Part shown: in pieces, positions 41,730 through 49,322 of the stretch | How the letters are laid out: the number at the start of each line of letters is the position of its first letter | How positions within the stretch are numbered: the stretch's first letter is position 1 | NCBI RefSeq assembly: GCF_025398335.1 | Contig: NZ_JAODOO010000021.1 | Span: 1 to 49,421, forward strand | Length of the DNA stretch: 49,421 nt | Direction of reading: 5' to 3' | Source of the DNA: Clostridium sp. CX1 | GTDB taxonomy: Bacteria > Bacillota > Clostridia > Clostridiales > Clostridiaceae | Position numbers and translations under genes: made by a program | Notes under the pieces: model-generated | The model's input: only the letters and a program-made list of their open reading frames with translations | Database searches by the model: none | Told to the model about the DNA's origin: nothing

Positions 41730-42069
41730 CAATGAAGAGGTATTAAATATAACATTTAAAATCTCTAATAACTTGGAATATGAAGTGGATAAAGATAATA
41801 TTGTGACCATACTTGAAAAACAGGATCATAAGGTACAAAATTTCTTTAGAAAACTTAAATTCAGAATTCCAGAATATAAAAAAATTACTCTGGACGAATA
41901 TGGAAGTTATGTGTTTTTACAAATAGATGGCAAGAGAACTGTAAAAGATATAGGAGAAAATCTTGAGGCAAAGTATGGTGAGAAAGCTCACCCACTTTAT
42001 GAAAGGTTATTGTTATTCTTAAACCATATCAACGTTAATTGTCACTACATAGAAAAAACAAATTTCTAA
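41719..42069 (+). CDS. PqqD-like protein, copy 2
   Basis: The 116-residue protein differs from copy 1 at only six positions (for example I to T at 12, D to N at 17, K to R in IDGKRTV, and EEAN to EKAH). The PqqD-like core is unchanged. The gene again begins inside the end of the transporter gene. Retention of both partners in both copies indicates that transporter and PqqD-like protein work as a unit. Confidence 0.75.
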   Translation: MPNSNEEVLNITFKISNNLEYEVDKDNIVTILEKQDHKVQNFFRKLKFRIPEYKKITLDEYGSYVFLQIDGKRTVKDIGENLEAKYGEKAHPLYERLLLFLNHINVNCHYIEKTNF

Positions 42070-42074
42070 TACAA

Positions 42075-42111
42075 AAGATGGCACTCATTGTAGGTGCCAT
42101 CTTTGTTTTTA
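42075..42111 (+). terminator. Terminator of OPT-PqqD operon 2
   Basis: AAGATGGCAC (42075-42084) pairs exactly with GTGCCATCTT (42094-42103), followed by TGTTTTT. It is a diverged copy of the terminator at 39524. Confidence 0.88.
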
Positions 42112-42142
42112 GCATACTGGTACTATAAATCTAGTACACTTA

Positions 42143-42754
42143 TTAACGATTGTGTTTCTCTTCAGCGGCTTGTGCAGCTGCCTTAGTTTTTTGAACTGTG
42201 CCACGTGGATGTTGAGGTGGTGCATAAATAGAATACAATTTAATTGGTTTATTGCCTGTGTTTATGAGATTGTGCCATGTGCCGGCAGGTATGATAAAGG
42301 CAAAATCATCATAGACTTTTTGTTGGAAGTCCAATTTATCTTTCCTATTACCCATTTTAACAATTCCTTGACCCTCTTCAATGCGTATGAACTGATCAAG
42401 GTTAGGATGAATTTCCAAACCTATGTCTTCTCCAGGCTTAATACTCATCAAGGTAAGCTGCAAATGTTTTCCCGTCCATAAAGCGGTACGGTAAGCATTG
42501 TTTTGCTTAGTAGCCTCATCAATGTTAACTACAAAGGGTTCTGGTCCATAATCCTTCAATTGAATTAAACGATTGTCTCTTAGTGGTTCTGAAAAATCAG
42601 ATGTTGGTTCATATTCCATTTCATCAGTAAAAGGTGGATACTGATCAGTAAATTGATCGGAAAAGTCTGAGTTATACCTTGGTGTGTTAACCCAGTAAGG
42701 GCATGGATATTCCATGCAGTAAGAGCAGGGACATGGATTATAAGAGTTGTTCAC
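42143..42754 (-). CDS. Cupin protein with cysteine-rich N-terminus
   Basis: The product (about 203 residues) starts with a cysteine- and tyrosine-rich segment (NPCPCSYCMEYPCPYW), an acidic linker, then a cupin domain: IKPGEDIGLEIHPNLDQFIRIEEGQG for motif 1 and FIIPAGTWHNLINTG for motif 2. One usual metal-binding histidine and the glutamate of motif 1 are replaced (HPN, Q), so metal binding may be altered. The cysteine-rich start suggests a spore coat or cell-surface setting. GTG 42754 is chosen because AAAGGA lies nine bases upstream; the two ATG codons further up overlap or precede that site without support. Confidence 0.75.
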   Translation of the reverse strand: MNNSYNPCPCSYCMEYPCPYWVNTPRYNSDFSDQFTDQYPPFTDEMEYEPTSDFSEPLRDNRLIQLKDYGPEPFVVNIDEATKQNNAYRTALWTGKHLQLTLMSIKPGEDIGLEIHPNLDQFIRIEEGQGIVKMGNRKDKLDFQQKVYDDFAFIIPAGTWHNLINTGNKPIKLYSIYAPPQHPRGTVQKTKAAAQAAEEKHNR

Positions 42755-42842
42755 ATAGATCATTCCTTTCATAGACTTACAGTACCATCATATGCTCTAT
42801 ATTTAGAGAAGGTGCAAAATTATTAGCTGCATTTCAGGGCGG

Positions 42843-43562
42843 CTATACTTCTAAGTTCTCTTTTTTATCAACATCACAAAAAATTCTAAATCCGTAACCT
42901 CGTACTGTTTGAATAGCCACATTAGAATTGTAGGAGGTTAGCTTTTTTCTAAGTCGTTTAACAGCATCATCAGTAGCTCTTGAATCTAATTCCTTTAATC
43001 TAAAATTCCATATTTTTCTTAATAATTCTTCTCTACTAACTGCTCGATTTGAATTCTTTATTAAATATGTTATCAAAGAAAATTCCGTTTGAGTGAAATT
43101 AACCTTTTTGCCTTTAATAGAAGCACTTCTCTGTTGCTCATTAATAGTGATGTCTCCGAAGACTAAATCTAAGGAAAGTACTTGAGGTTCTTGATCCAGT
43201 TGGATTCTTCTAAATATGGCCTTTACCCTTGCAACAAGCTCAAGAGGTGAAAAGGGCTTGGCAATATAATCGTCACAACCTAAGGTAATTCCAGTCACTT
43301 TATCTATTTCACTATCAAGGGCAGATACTATTATTATTGGAACATTGCTAAGCTTTCTAAGTAAAGCACATATTGAAAGCCCATCCATTCCAGGCATTAT
43401 TATATCTAGAATAACTAAATTAGCGGGACTTATGTAAAACTCGTCAAGGAGGTCTATACCATTATTAAAAGTTTTAACTATAAAACCCTCCTTCTTGAGA
43501 AGAGAACTCATAAGCTCCAGTATATTTTCTTCATCATCAGCTATATATATAGTTTTACTCAA
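42843..43562 (-). CDS. OmpR/PhoB-family response regulator
   Basis: The 239-residue protein has a receiver domain (IYIADDEENILELM, phosphate acceptor D53 in LVILDIIMPGMDG, lysine in YIAKPFSPLEL) and an OmpR winged helix (VNFTQTEFSLITYLIKNSNRAVSREELLRKIW...DDAVKRLRKKL, TVRGYGFRI). No histidine kinase gene is adjacent, so it is an orphan within the window. TTG 43562 is chosen because TGGAG lies nine bases upstream; ATG 43577 is possible but less well placed. It is divergent from the 7-alpha-HSDH gene, and the shared spacer contains phased TTGCCACA repeats. Confidence 0.9.
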   Translation of the reverse strand: MSKTIYIADDEENILELMSSLLKKEGFIVKTFNNGIDLLDEFYISPANLVILDIIMPGMDGLSICALLRKLSNVPIIIVSALDSEIDKVTGITLGCDDYIAKPFSPLELVARVKAIFRRIQLDQEPQVLSLDLVFGDITINEQQRSASIKGKKVNFTQTEFSLITYLIKNSNRAVSREELLRKIWNFRLKELDSRATDDAVKRLRKKLTSYNSNVAIQTVRGYGFRIFCDVDKKENLEV

Positions 43563-43631
43563 AACAAGCAACTCCATTTCCGTAGTAAAATATATAAAAA
43601 TATAACACAATAAAGCTTATATGTTAATACT

Positions 43632-43693
43632 TTGCCACAAAATTGCCACAATAGCTCCTTTGTTATGACAGAACTGCCACAGTATTATATAAT
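43632..43693 (+). promoter_or_regulatory. Phased TTGCCACA repeats and promoter of the 7-alpha-HSDH gene
   Basis: TTGCCACA at 43632-43639 and 43643-43650 are 11 bp apart, and CTGCCACA at 43674-43681 lies 31 bp further, all on one face of the helix. The promoter is ATGACA (43665-43670), a 17-bp spacer and TATAAT (43688-43693). Tandem sites just upstream of -35 are typical for OmpR-family activators; the third, in the spacer, could repress. Confidence 0.7.
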
Positions 43694-43755
43694 CATGACT
43701 TGCAATTTATCATCATATATCATAAATTTAATTAATTTTTATGGAGGTAATAATT

Positions 43756-44544
43756 ATGAAAAAGTTAGAAAATAAAGTTGCTATCATAACAGCAGCTACA
43801 AAAGGAATAGGTTTAGCATCAGCAGAGGTACTTGCCAGAGAAGGGGCCGTAGTCTATATAGCTGCTCGGTCTGAAGAATTAGCAAAGGAAGTAATCATGA
43901 ATATACATGAAAAAGGTGGGATAGCCAAATTTGTTTACTTCAATGCTAGGGAAGAGGAGACTTACACTACAATGGTAAATAAAGTCGTAGAAGCAGAAGG
44001 CAGATTAGATATACTAATAAATAACTATGGTGCAACCAACGTTAGGCTAGATCATAATGTTACTGAAGGTGACAGTGATGAATTCTTCAAAATATTAAAA
44101 GATAACGTACAAAGTGTATATTTACCATGCAAAGCAGCAATCCCTCACATGGAAAAAATAGGAGGAAGTATAGTTAATATATCAACTATAGGTTCAGTAG
44201 TTCCGGACCTATCGAGGGTAGCTTACTGTGTATCAAAGGCAGCTATAAATTCCTTAACTCAAAATATAGCCCTCCAGTATGCTAGAAAAAATATAAGATG
44301 TAATGCAGTGTTACCAGGTCTCATAGGAACTAAGGCCGCTCTTGAGAATATGAGTGATGAATTTAGAGATTCATTTTTGGGACATGTACCTCTTAATCGT
44401 GTAGGAAGACCCGAGGATATTGCAAATGCAGTTCTATATTATGCTAGTGATGATTCTTCATATGTAACAGGAATGCTCCATGAAGTTGCTGGTGGTTATG
44501 CTTTAGGAACTCCTCAATATTCTGAGTATTCCACAAGAGATTAA
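43756..44544 (+). CDS. hdhA: 7-alpha-hydroxysteroid dehydrogenase (NADP-type SDR)
   Basis: The 262-residue short-chain dehydrogenase is extremely like the Clostridium absonum/sardiniense 7-alpha-HSDH as I recall that sequence: KFVYFNAREEETYT, LKDNVQSVYLP, SIVNISTIGSVVPDLSR, QNIALQYARKNIRCNAVLPG and LGTPQYSEY. It oxidises the 7-alpha-hydroxyl of bile acids such as cholate. The glycine motif TAATKGIG (12-19), R38 after the second strand (NADP preference), N90, S143/T144, Y157 and K161 complete the active site. ATG 43756 has GGAGG upstream. The divergent response regulator and TTGCCACA repeats suggest controlled expression. Without alignment, the call depends on memory of the family. Confidence 0.85.
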   Translation: MKKLENKVAIITAATKGIGLASAEVLAREGAVVYIAARSEELAKEVIMNIHEKGGIAKFVYFNAREEETYTTMVNKVVEAEGRLDILINNYGATNVRLDHNVTEGDSDEFFKILKDNVQSVYLPCKAAIPHMEKIGGSIVNISTIGSVVPDLSRVAYCVSKAAINSLTQNIALQYARKNIRCNAVLPGLIGTKAALENMSDEFRDSFLGHVPLNRVGRPEDIANAVLYYASDDSSYVTGMLHEVAGGYALGTPQYSEYSTRD

Positions 44545-44574
44545 TCAGCTTCTAAGGGTTATCTTTAAACATAG

Positions 44575-44616
44575 AAAAAAGCTAGAGTCGGTTAACTACT
44601 GACTTTAGCTTTTTTA
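44575..44616 (+). terminator. Terminator of the 7-alpha-HSDH gene
   Basis: AAAAAAGCTAGAGTC (44575-44589) pairs with GACTTTAGCTTTTTT (44601-44615), with one mismatch. Confidence 0.9.
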
Positions 44617-44698
44617 TTAAAGAGTAATAGAATGTTTGTAGTATAGTCGTAATCTTATAAGCATCCGGAAGAGAATTAGACAAGTTTCGACTTTGTGT

Positions 44699-44704
44699 TA
44701 TAAT
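44699..44704 (+). promoter_or_regulatory. Promoter of the pseudouridine synthase gene
   Basis: TATAAT at 44699-44704 with TAGACA 16 bp upstream. The leader also holds AATCTA/TAGATT arms near 44772-44793. Confidence 0.55.
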
Positions 44705-44823
44705 AAGGCTATTAAATAAAGAGAAGATAATAGGTAGGAATATAGCATTTTATATTGCAACCTAAAAATATCAATCTAATGAAAAGGTAGATTAATTTAT
44801 CAAAGAAAGAGAAGTAGTAAAAC

Positions 44824-45612
44824 ATGAGATTAGATAAATTTTTAGCAGAATCATCTATTGGAAGAAGAAAAGAAGTTAGGATTTATATCAAAGAAGGTAA
44901 GGTTAAAGTTAATGGACAGGCAGTAGCAGAACCAGCAGTAGAAATTAAAGAAAACTCTGATGTTATTGAGTACCTTGGAAAAGTAGTTGAGTATACTGGA
45001 AAAGTGTATTATATGTTTAATAAACCTGCTGGATGCATTACTGCAAGAGAGGATGCAGTTCACAAAACGGTCTTTGATTTTTTTGCTGATCTTAAGATGA
45101 AGGGAGTATTTCATGTTGGAAGATTGGACAAAGATACAGAAGGATTATTATTGCTTACCAACGACGGTGCCTTTGAGCATAAGCTAATGTATCCGGAAAA
45201 GCATGTTGAAAAAACCTACTTTTTTTGGGCCTTAGGCTCTTTAAGTGAAGAAGACAAAAAGCAATTAGAGCAGGGAATTTACATCGGAAAAGATGAAATG
45301 CCAACAAAGCCAGCAAAAATTCAGGTAGAAAGCTGTGGAATATATAAAGATCTAAAAGATGAAACCGCTGCTAAGGAATTATGCAAAATAGATTTAAATC
45401 ATTATAATCAGCCAGTTGTTTCTGGATATCTTACCATTTCAGAGGGACGTAAGCATCAAGTAAAGCGTATGTTAAAGGCAGTAGGTTGTTATGTGGTGTA
45501 TTTAAAAAGGGTTTCAGTTGGAGAGTTGCTGCTAGATGAATCATTGGAGAAAGGTCAGTATCGACCTTTAACAGAAGTAGAGATTCTAAATTTATTGGGA
45601 CAATGTGAATAA
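44824..45612 (+). CDS. RsuA/RluF-type pseudouridine synthase
   Basis: The 262-residue protein has an N-terminal S4 RNA-binding domain (MRLDKFLAESSIGRRKEVRIYIKEGKVKVNG) and a catalytic domain with the RsuA signature GRLDKDTEGLLLLTNDG, where D102 is the nucleophile, plus EGRKHQVKRMLKAVG near the end. It should convert a specific uridine in rRNA to pseudouridine; RsuA acts on 16S and RluF/RluB on 23S RNA, and the target cannot be fixed from the sequence. A middle segment (GIYKDLKDETAAKELCKIDL) is longer than in E. coli RsuA. GAGAAG is a weak ribosome site. Confidence 0.88.
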   Translation: MRLDKFLAESSIGRRKEVRIYIKEGKVKVNGQAVAEPAVEIKENSDVIEYLGKVVEYTGKVYYMFNKPAGCITAREDAVHKTVFDFFADLKMKGVFHVGRLDKDTEGLLLLTNDGAFEHKLMYPEKHVEKTYFFWALGSLSEEDKKQLEQGIYIGKDEMPTKPAKIQVESCGIYKDLKDETAAKELCKIDLNHYNQPVVSGYLTISEGRKHQVKRMLKAVGCYVVYLKRVSVGELLLDESLEKGQYRPLTEVEILNLLGQCE

Positions 45613-45654
45613 GCCATAATTTTCATATTATATTTTAGTAGGAAATTGAAATTG

Positions 45655-45663
45655 TGCTATAAT
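45655..45663 (+). promoter_or_regulatory. Extended -10 promoter before the ferredoxin-like gene
   Basis: TGCTATAAT (TATAAT 45658-45663) about 130 bp before the start at 45793. Confidence 0.55.
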
Positions 45664-45792
45664 AATTACTATGGAAACTGGAGCACAAAGGTGAACAAAA
45701 CTAATGGGCAAACAGGTATATCAATAAGAAAAATGATACAGATAAAATAATCTAAATAACATAGTAATGATTTAGAGAAGGGCTGTGAAAAT

Positions 45793-47046
45793 ATGTCACA
45801 TATTTCAAATAAAGAAGCCTACAGGAGATTAGAAGAGCGTATTAATAGATTTCCGCAAGGGGCACCTCCATCAAAAACATTGTACAAAATATTAAGTATG
45901 CTTTTTACTGAAAAGGAAGCTGAACTTGTAGCAATGCTTCCTATTAAGCCATTTACGGTTAAAACTGCAAGTTATATTTGGAAAATGGATGAGGTTCAAA
46001 CTGAAAACATTCTTCAAAAGCTGGCTTCAAAAGCTATACTTTTAGATGTTGATTATGACGGGAAAAAGGAGTACTGCCTTCCACCGCCTATGATTGGTTT
46101 TTTTGAATTTTCTCTTATGAGAACTAGAGATGATATTGACCAAAAGGTTTTGTCGGAACTCTATTTTCAATATTTGAACGTAGAAGAGGACTTTATTAAA
46201 GATCTATTTTTAAGTACTGAAACAAGGTTTGGAAAGGTTTTTGTACAGGAAGGAATTCTTTCAAATCAGAATCAATTGGAGATAATGGATTATGATAGAG
46301 CCAGCAATGTAATTAAAAACGCTAAATTTATAACTGCCAGTATGTGCTTTTGCAGACATAAGATGAAGCACTTAGAAAAAGCATGTAGTGCTCCCATGGA
46401 TGTTTGTTTAACCTTTGGAGATAGTGCATATACCCTAAGTAAACATGGTTATGGCAGAGCTATAGAAGCAGCTGAAGGTCTGGAAATATTGAATATGGCA
46501 TATGATTATAATTTAGTACAATGCGGCGAAAATGTTAGGGATGGGTCAGTATTTCTTTGTAATTGTTGCGGTTGCTGCTGCGAAGGCATGCAGGCAATTA
46601 AAGAATTCGGGTATTTAAATCCTATTCAGACTACTGCATTTCTTCCAAAGGTTATAGAAGACAGCTGTGTAGGCTGTGGTAAATGCTCAAAGGCATGCCC
46701 CATAGAGGCCATAAAGGTTGATCCTCTATCTAAAAAAGCTAAAGTTGATGAGAAAATATGCCTTGGTTGCGGCATATGTGTTAGAAATTGCTATAAGAAA
46801 AGCATATATCTAAGACATAGAGAAAAGGAAATAATAACTCCTGCTAATACAACTCACAGAATAGTGCTGCAAGCTATTGAAAAAGGCCAGCTTCAAGAGC
46901 TAATTTTTGATAATAAGGCATTATTTAGTCACAGAGCTATGGCAGCAGTTTTATCAGCTATTTTAAAACTTCCACCTATTAAGAGGGCTATGGCAAGCAA
47001 ACAGATGAAATCGGTATATCTAGATAGACTATTAAGTAAAAAATAA
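45793..47046 (+). CDS. Two-[4Fe-4S] ferredoxin-domain protein with winged-helix-like N-terminus
   Basis: The 417-residue protein has an N-terminal region like a degenerate winged helix (LFTEKEAELVAMLPIKPFTVKTASYIW), a middle domain with CFCRHK and an unusual cysteine cluster CNCCGCCC, and a bacterial ferredoxin domain with two motifs (CVGCGKCSKACP and CLGCGICVRNCY, about residues 293-340). The same overall plan occurs in many anaerobes as 4Fe-4S binding proteins of unknown partner. It probably transfers electrons to an unidentified reductase. GAAGGG precedes the ATG. No redox partner gene adjoins it. Confidence 0.8.
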   Translation: MSHISNKEAYRRLEERINRFPQGAPPSKTLYKILSMLFTEKEAELVAMLPIKPFTVKTASYIWKMDEVQTENILQKLASKAILLDVDYDGKKEYCLPPPMIGFFEFSLMRTRDDIDQKVLSELYFQYLNVEEDFIKDLFLSTETRFGKVFVQEGILSNQNQLEIMDYDRASNVIKNAKFITASMCFCRHKMKHLEKACSAPMDVCLTFGDSAYTLSKHGYGRAIEAAEGLEILNMAYDYNLVQCGENVRDGSVFLCNCCGCCCEGMQAIKEFGYLNPIQTTAFLPKVIEDSCVGCGKCSKACPIEAIKVDPLSKKAKVDEKICLGCGICVRNCYKKSIYLRHREKEIITPANTTHRIVLQAIEKGQLQELIFDNKALFSHRAMAAVLSAILKLPPIKRAMASKQMKSVYLDRLLSKK

Positions 47047-47061
47047 TAAGGATAAAATTTA

Positions 47062-47253
47062 GTATATCACGTCACCTGTGAGTATTGGTCAATATATCAA
47101 GGTAATAAAGGAAGTTCTCAACTCTTTAGCAATCTATTTAATGGAAATAAAGGAATGATGATTAATATACTAGGTCTATTTGCTAATGTGTTTATTATTT
47201 ATGCCTTATTGGTAGTAATAAAGAAAATATATATAAAAATTAAGACAAAATAG
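47062..47253 (+). pseudogene. C-terminal remnant of a membrane protein
   Basis: An open frame with no usable start reads TCEYWSIYQGNKGSSQLFSN, then MMINILGLFANVFIIYALLV and VIKKIYIKIKTK before its stop at 47251. One membrane helix followed by a basic tail is a typical transporter or sensor C-terminus. It joins directly onto the next repeat end. The parent family cannot be named. Confidence 0.45.
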
Positions 47254-47254
47254 A

Positions 47255-47289
47255 AAAACTGAACAATTCATCCGGACACCGTATTATTC
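47255..47289 (+). repeat. Dispersed repeat, left end (copy C)
   Basis: AAAACTGAACAATTCATCCG, then GACACCGTATTATTC (47275-47289), as at 15334 and 31195. GAATAATACAGTGTT at 47749-47763 is its inverted partner (13 of 15), enclosing the gene at 47352. Confidence 0.65.
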
Positions 47290-47351
47290 TTATGTAGAGT
47301 TATAGCAATAAGCTATAACGAATTAATAATTATTGATATAGGGAGTAGTTT

Positions 47352-47690
47352 ATGATGGATAAAATTGAGTGGTTAGAACCTTGGGGTTCACTCTGCACAG
47401 GGCCAGATTACTTTGAAAAAGAACTTTGCAATGAAGTTGGAATATTGCATGTTTTGTATGGAAAAAAGGTTTCAGCGATAGGAAGACGGTATGATTGTGA
47501 CGATGTTTTATTTCGAGTCTACCATTCAAAGTTTAACTATGCAGCTGTACACTTAACATACTCCAATTCTAAAATGGGTAAGGTAAATCCTAAATATCCA
47601 AGAACAAAATTATACAAAGATTTAGATGATTGGATTAAAAAATGTATGATACCAGACCATTCAGAATATATACTTTATGAAGAAGAATAG
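47352..47690 (+). CDS. Hypothetical 112-residue protein
   Basis: The product (MMDKIEWLEPWGSLCTGPDY, EVGILHVLYGKKVSAIGRR, YDCDDVLFRVYHSKFNYAAV, HLTYSNSKMGKVNPKYP, LDDWIKKCMIPDHSEY) resembles a widespread bacterial family of unknown function with IGRR, DDVLF and HLTW motifs. It begins at ATG 47352 or 47355 behind GGGAG. It is enclosed by an inverted pair of repeat ends (47275 and 47749), which makes it look like a cargo gene. No enzymatic motif is visible. Confidence 0.75.
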   Translation: MMDKIEWLEPWGSLCTGPDYFEKELCNEVGILHVLYGKKVSAIGRRYDCDDVLFRVYHSKFNYAAVHLTYSNSKMGKVNPKYPRTKLYKDLDDWIKKCMIPDHSEYILYEEE

Positions 47691-47694
47691 GTAC

Positions 47695-47850
47695 TATTTA
47701 AGACACAATCATTGGAAATTAAAATACGAACAATGCTCTTTGGCAATTGAATAATACAGTGTTAAAAAAGTAAAGGTATTTCACTTTCATTACAGAAATA
47801 ACCATATAAAACTTTATAAATATGATATAATTACCATTAGTTAAGTTAAA
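47695..47850 (+). repeat. Dispersed repeat, right end and promoter (copy C)
   Basis: GCTCTTTGGCAATTGAATAA and TACAGTGTT (right end 47749-47763), then TTACAGAAATAACCATATAA and an extended -10 TGATATAAT (47823-47831), with CCATTAGTTAAGTTAAAATA before the VOC gene. It closely matches the modules at 22500 and 30467. Confidence 0.78.
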
Positions 47851-47904
47851 ATAGGTAAGATAAAGCGAACTATATTTTAAATTAAGAAAGGGGAAAGATA
47901 TACG

Positions 47905-48291
47905 ATGAAAGCACAAATTAATCTTATTACCATTTGGACAAATGATATGGATAAAATGAAAAATTTCTATAATCAAGTTCTCGGATTTAGAATTGAAAAT
48001 GACCTTGGTAATTATGTTGAGTTTGAAAACGATGGGGTAAGGTTTGCTATTTGTATGAGAGAGGTTATGTATGTGTATAGTAGCGAATATAGGAAAGATT
48101 CGTTTGGACAAGGCTTTGAACTTGCTTTCCCATGTGAAAATCCTAATGATGTTGATGAATCATTTAAGGAATTAATCTCTAAGGGAGCAACTTCTGTTCA
48201 TGAACCACAAGATATGCCTTGGAATCAAAGAACAGCACTATTTGCTGACCCAGATGGAAATATACATGAAATTTTTGCAGAAATTAAATAG
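47905..48291 (+). CDS. VOC-family (glyoxalase-like) protein
   Basis: The 128-residue protein is a single VOC domain: INLITIWTNDMDKMKNFYNQVLGFRIEND, VEFENDGVRFAICMRE and ALFADPDGNIHEIFAEI. VOC proteins include glyoxalases, dioxygenases and antibiotic-binding resistance proteins; the glutamate and histidine of the NIHEIF ending fit metal binding, but substrate is unknown. AGGGGAAAG precedes the ATG. A repeat-borne promoter drives it, and it is followed by another repeat copy, the same arrangement as the acetyltransferase and nucleotidyltransferase genes. Confidence 0.88.
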   Translation: MKAQINLITIWTNDMDKMKNFYNQVLGFRIENDLGNYVEFENDGVRFAICMREVMYVYSSEYRKDSFGQGFELAFPCENPNDVDESFKELISKGATSVHEPQDMPWNQRTALFADPDGNIHEIFAEIK

Positions 48292-48308
48292 TACGTAGTT
48301 TTCTTATT

Positions 48309-48480
48309 TTGCCTAACTATCCTAGGGCTAGGATAGTTAGGGATTATGAAAAAAATGCGAATTAAATAGATTAATTAAAACGTTCTTTAAAAACTGAATA
48401 TTGCGATGAGTAGAAATTCCTCTCAAATGTAATTTTGCTAAAACGTGGTGGTAATGCATTCCATATATGTTATAATTATT
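48309..48480 (+). repeat. Dispersed repeat with hairpin (copy D)
   Basis: CCTAACTATCCTAG with CTAGGATAGTTAGG at about 48321-48352 makes a near-perfect hairpin, followed by GATTATGAAA, then GTTCTTTAAAAACTGAATAT and TGCGAT (right end) and an extended -10 TGTTATAAT (48468-48476). The promoter part has diverged from the other copies. Confidence 0.7.
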
Positions 48481-48572
48481 CTATAATCAAAGCATAATTG
48501 TATTATCATTCAAGTTAGTCATTTTTCAAACTGACAGATAAATAGGAATTTATAAGAGAGGAAAATTTAAAT

Positions 48573-49322
48573 ATGTGTACTGATTTTGTAAACTTAACAA
48601 CAGAAAACCTTGTTAATGAGCATTTATGCTGTATTATACGCAGTAAAAAGCCCCATCAAGGTATTGACGCAAAGCGACAATGGCTTTCAGAGCGACTAAA
48701 TGAAGGCCATGTCTTTAGAAAGTTAAATGCAAGAGCTACGGTTTTTATTGAATATGCTCCTCTTGAAACTGCTTGGGTTCCCATAATTGGTGACAACTAT
48801 TATTATGTGTATTGCTTATGGGTTTCTGGTAGTCACAAAGGAAAAGGGTATGGGAAATTGCTGATGGAGTATTGTTTGGCTGATGCCAAAGAAAAGGGTA
48901 AATCCGGCATTTGTATGCTCGGAGCAAAGAAACAAAAATCTTGGCTTTCAGACCAATCATTTGCGAAGAAGTTCGGCTTTGAGGTTGTTGATACTACCAA
49001 TAATGGTTATGAATTGCTTGCACTTTCTTTTGACGGAACAATGCCAAAGTTCGCACAAAATGTTAAGAATCAAGAAATTGAAAGCAAAAAACTAACAATT
49101 TATTATGATATGCAATGCCCCTATGTCTATCAAAACATTGAGATGATAAAACAGTATTGTGAAATGAAGGACGTTCCTGTATCTTTAATTCAAGTGGATA
49201 CGCTACAAAAAGCAAAGGAATTGCCTTGTGTTTTCAATAACTGGTGTGTGTTTTATAAAGGGAATTTTGAGACAGTGAATTTGTTAGATATCGCCTACTT
49301 AAAGAGAATACTTAAAAAATGA
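48573..49322 (+). CDS. GNAT acetyltransferase with YoaP C-terminal domain
   Basis: The 249-residue protein joins a GNAT domain (about 1-150: YVYCLWVSGSHKGKGYGKLLMEYCL contains the acetyl-CoA loop; ICMLGAKKQKSWLSDQSFAKKFGF) to a YoaP-like C-terminal domain (about 165-249: LTIYYDMQCPYVYQNIEMIKQYC..., with the thioredoxin-like CPYVYQN turn). Its length and layout match Bacillus YoaP. The reaction is unknown. AGAGAGGA precedes the ATG. It is the third acetyltransferase in the window that follows a dispersed repeat. Confidence 0.88.
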   Translation: MCTDFVNLTTENLVNEHLCCIIRSKKPHQGIDAKRQWLSERLNEGHVFRKLNARATVFIEYAPLETAWVPIIGDNYYYVYCLWVSGSHKGKGYGKLLMEYCLADAKEKGKSGICMLGAKKQKSWLSDQSFAKKFGFEVVDTTNNGYELLALSFDGTMPKFAQNVKNQEIESKKLTIYYDMQCPYVYQNIEMIKQYCEMKDVPVSLIQVDTLQKAKELPCVFNNWCVFYKGNFETVNLLDIAYLKRILKK

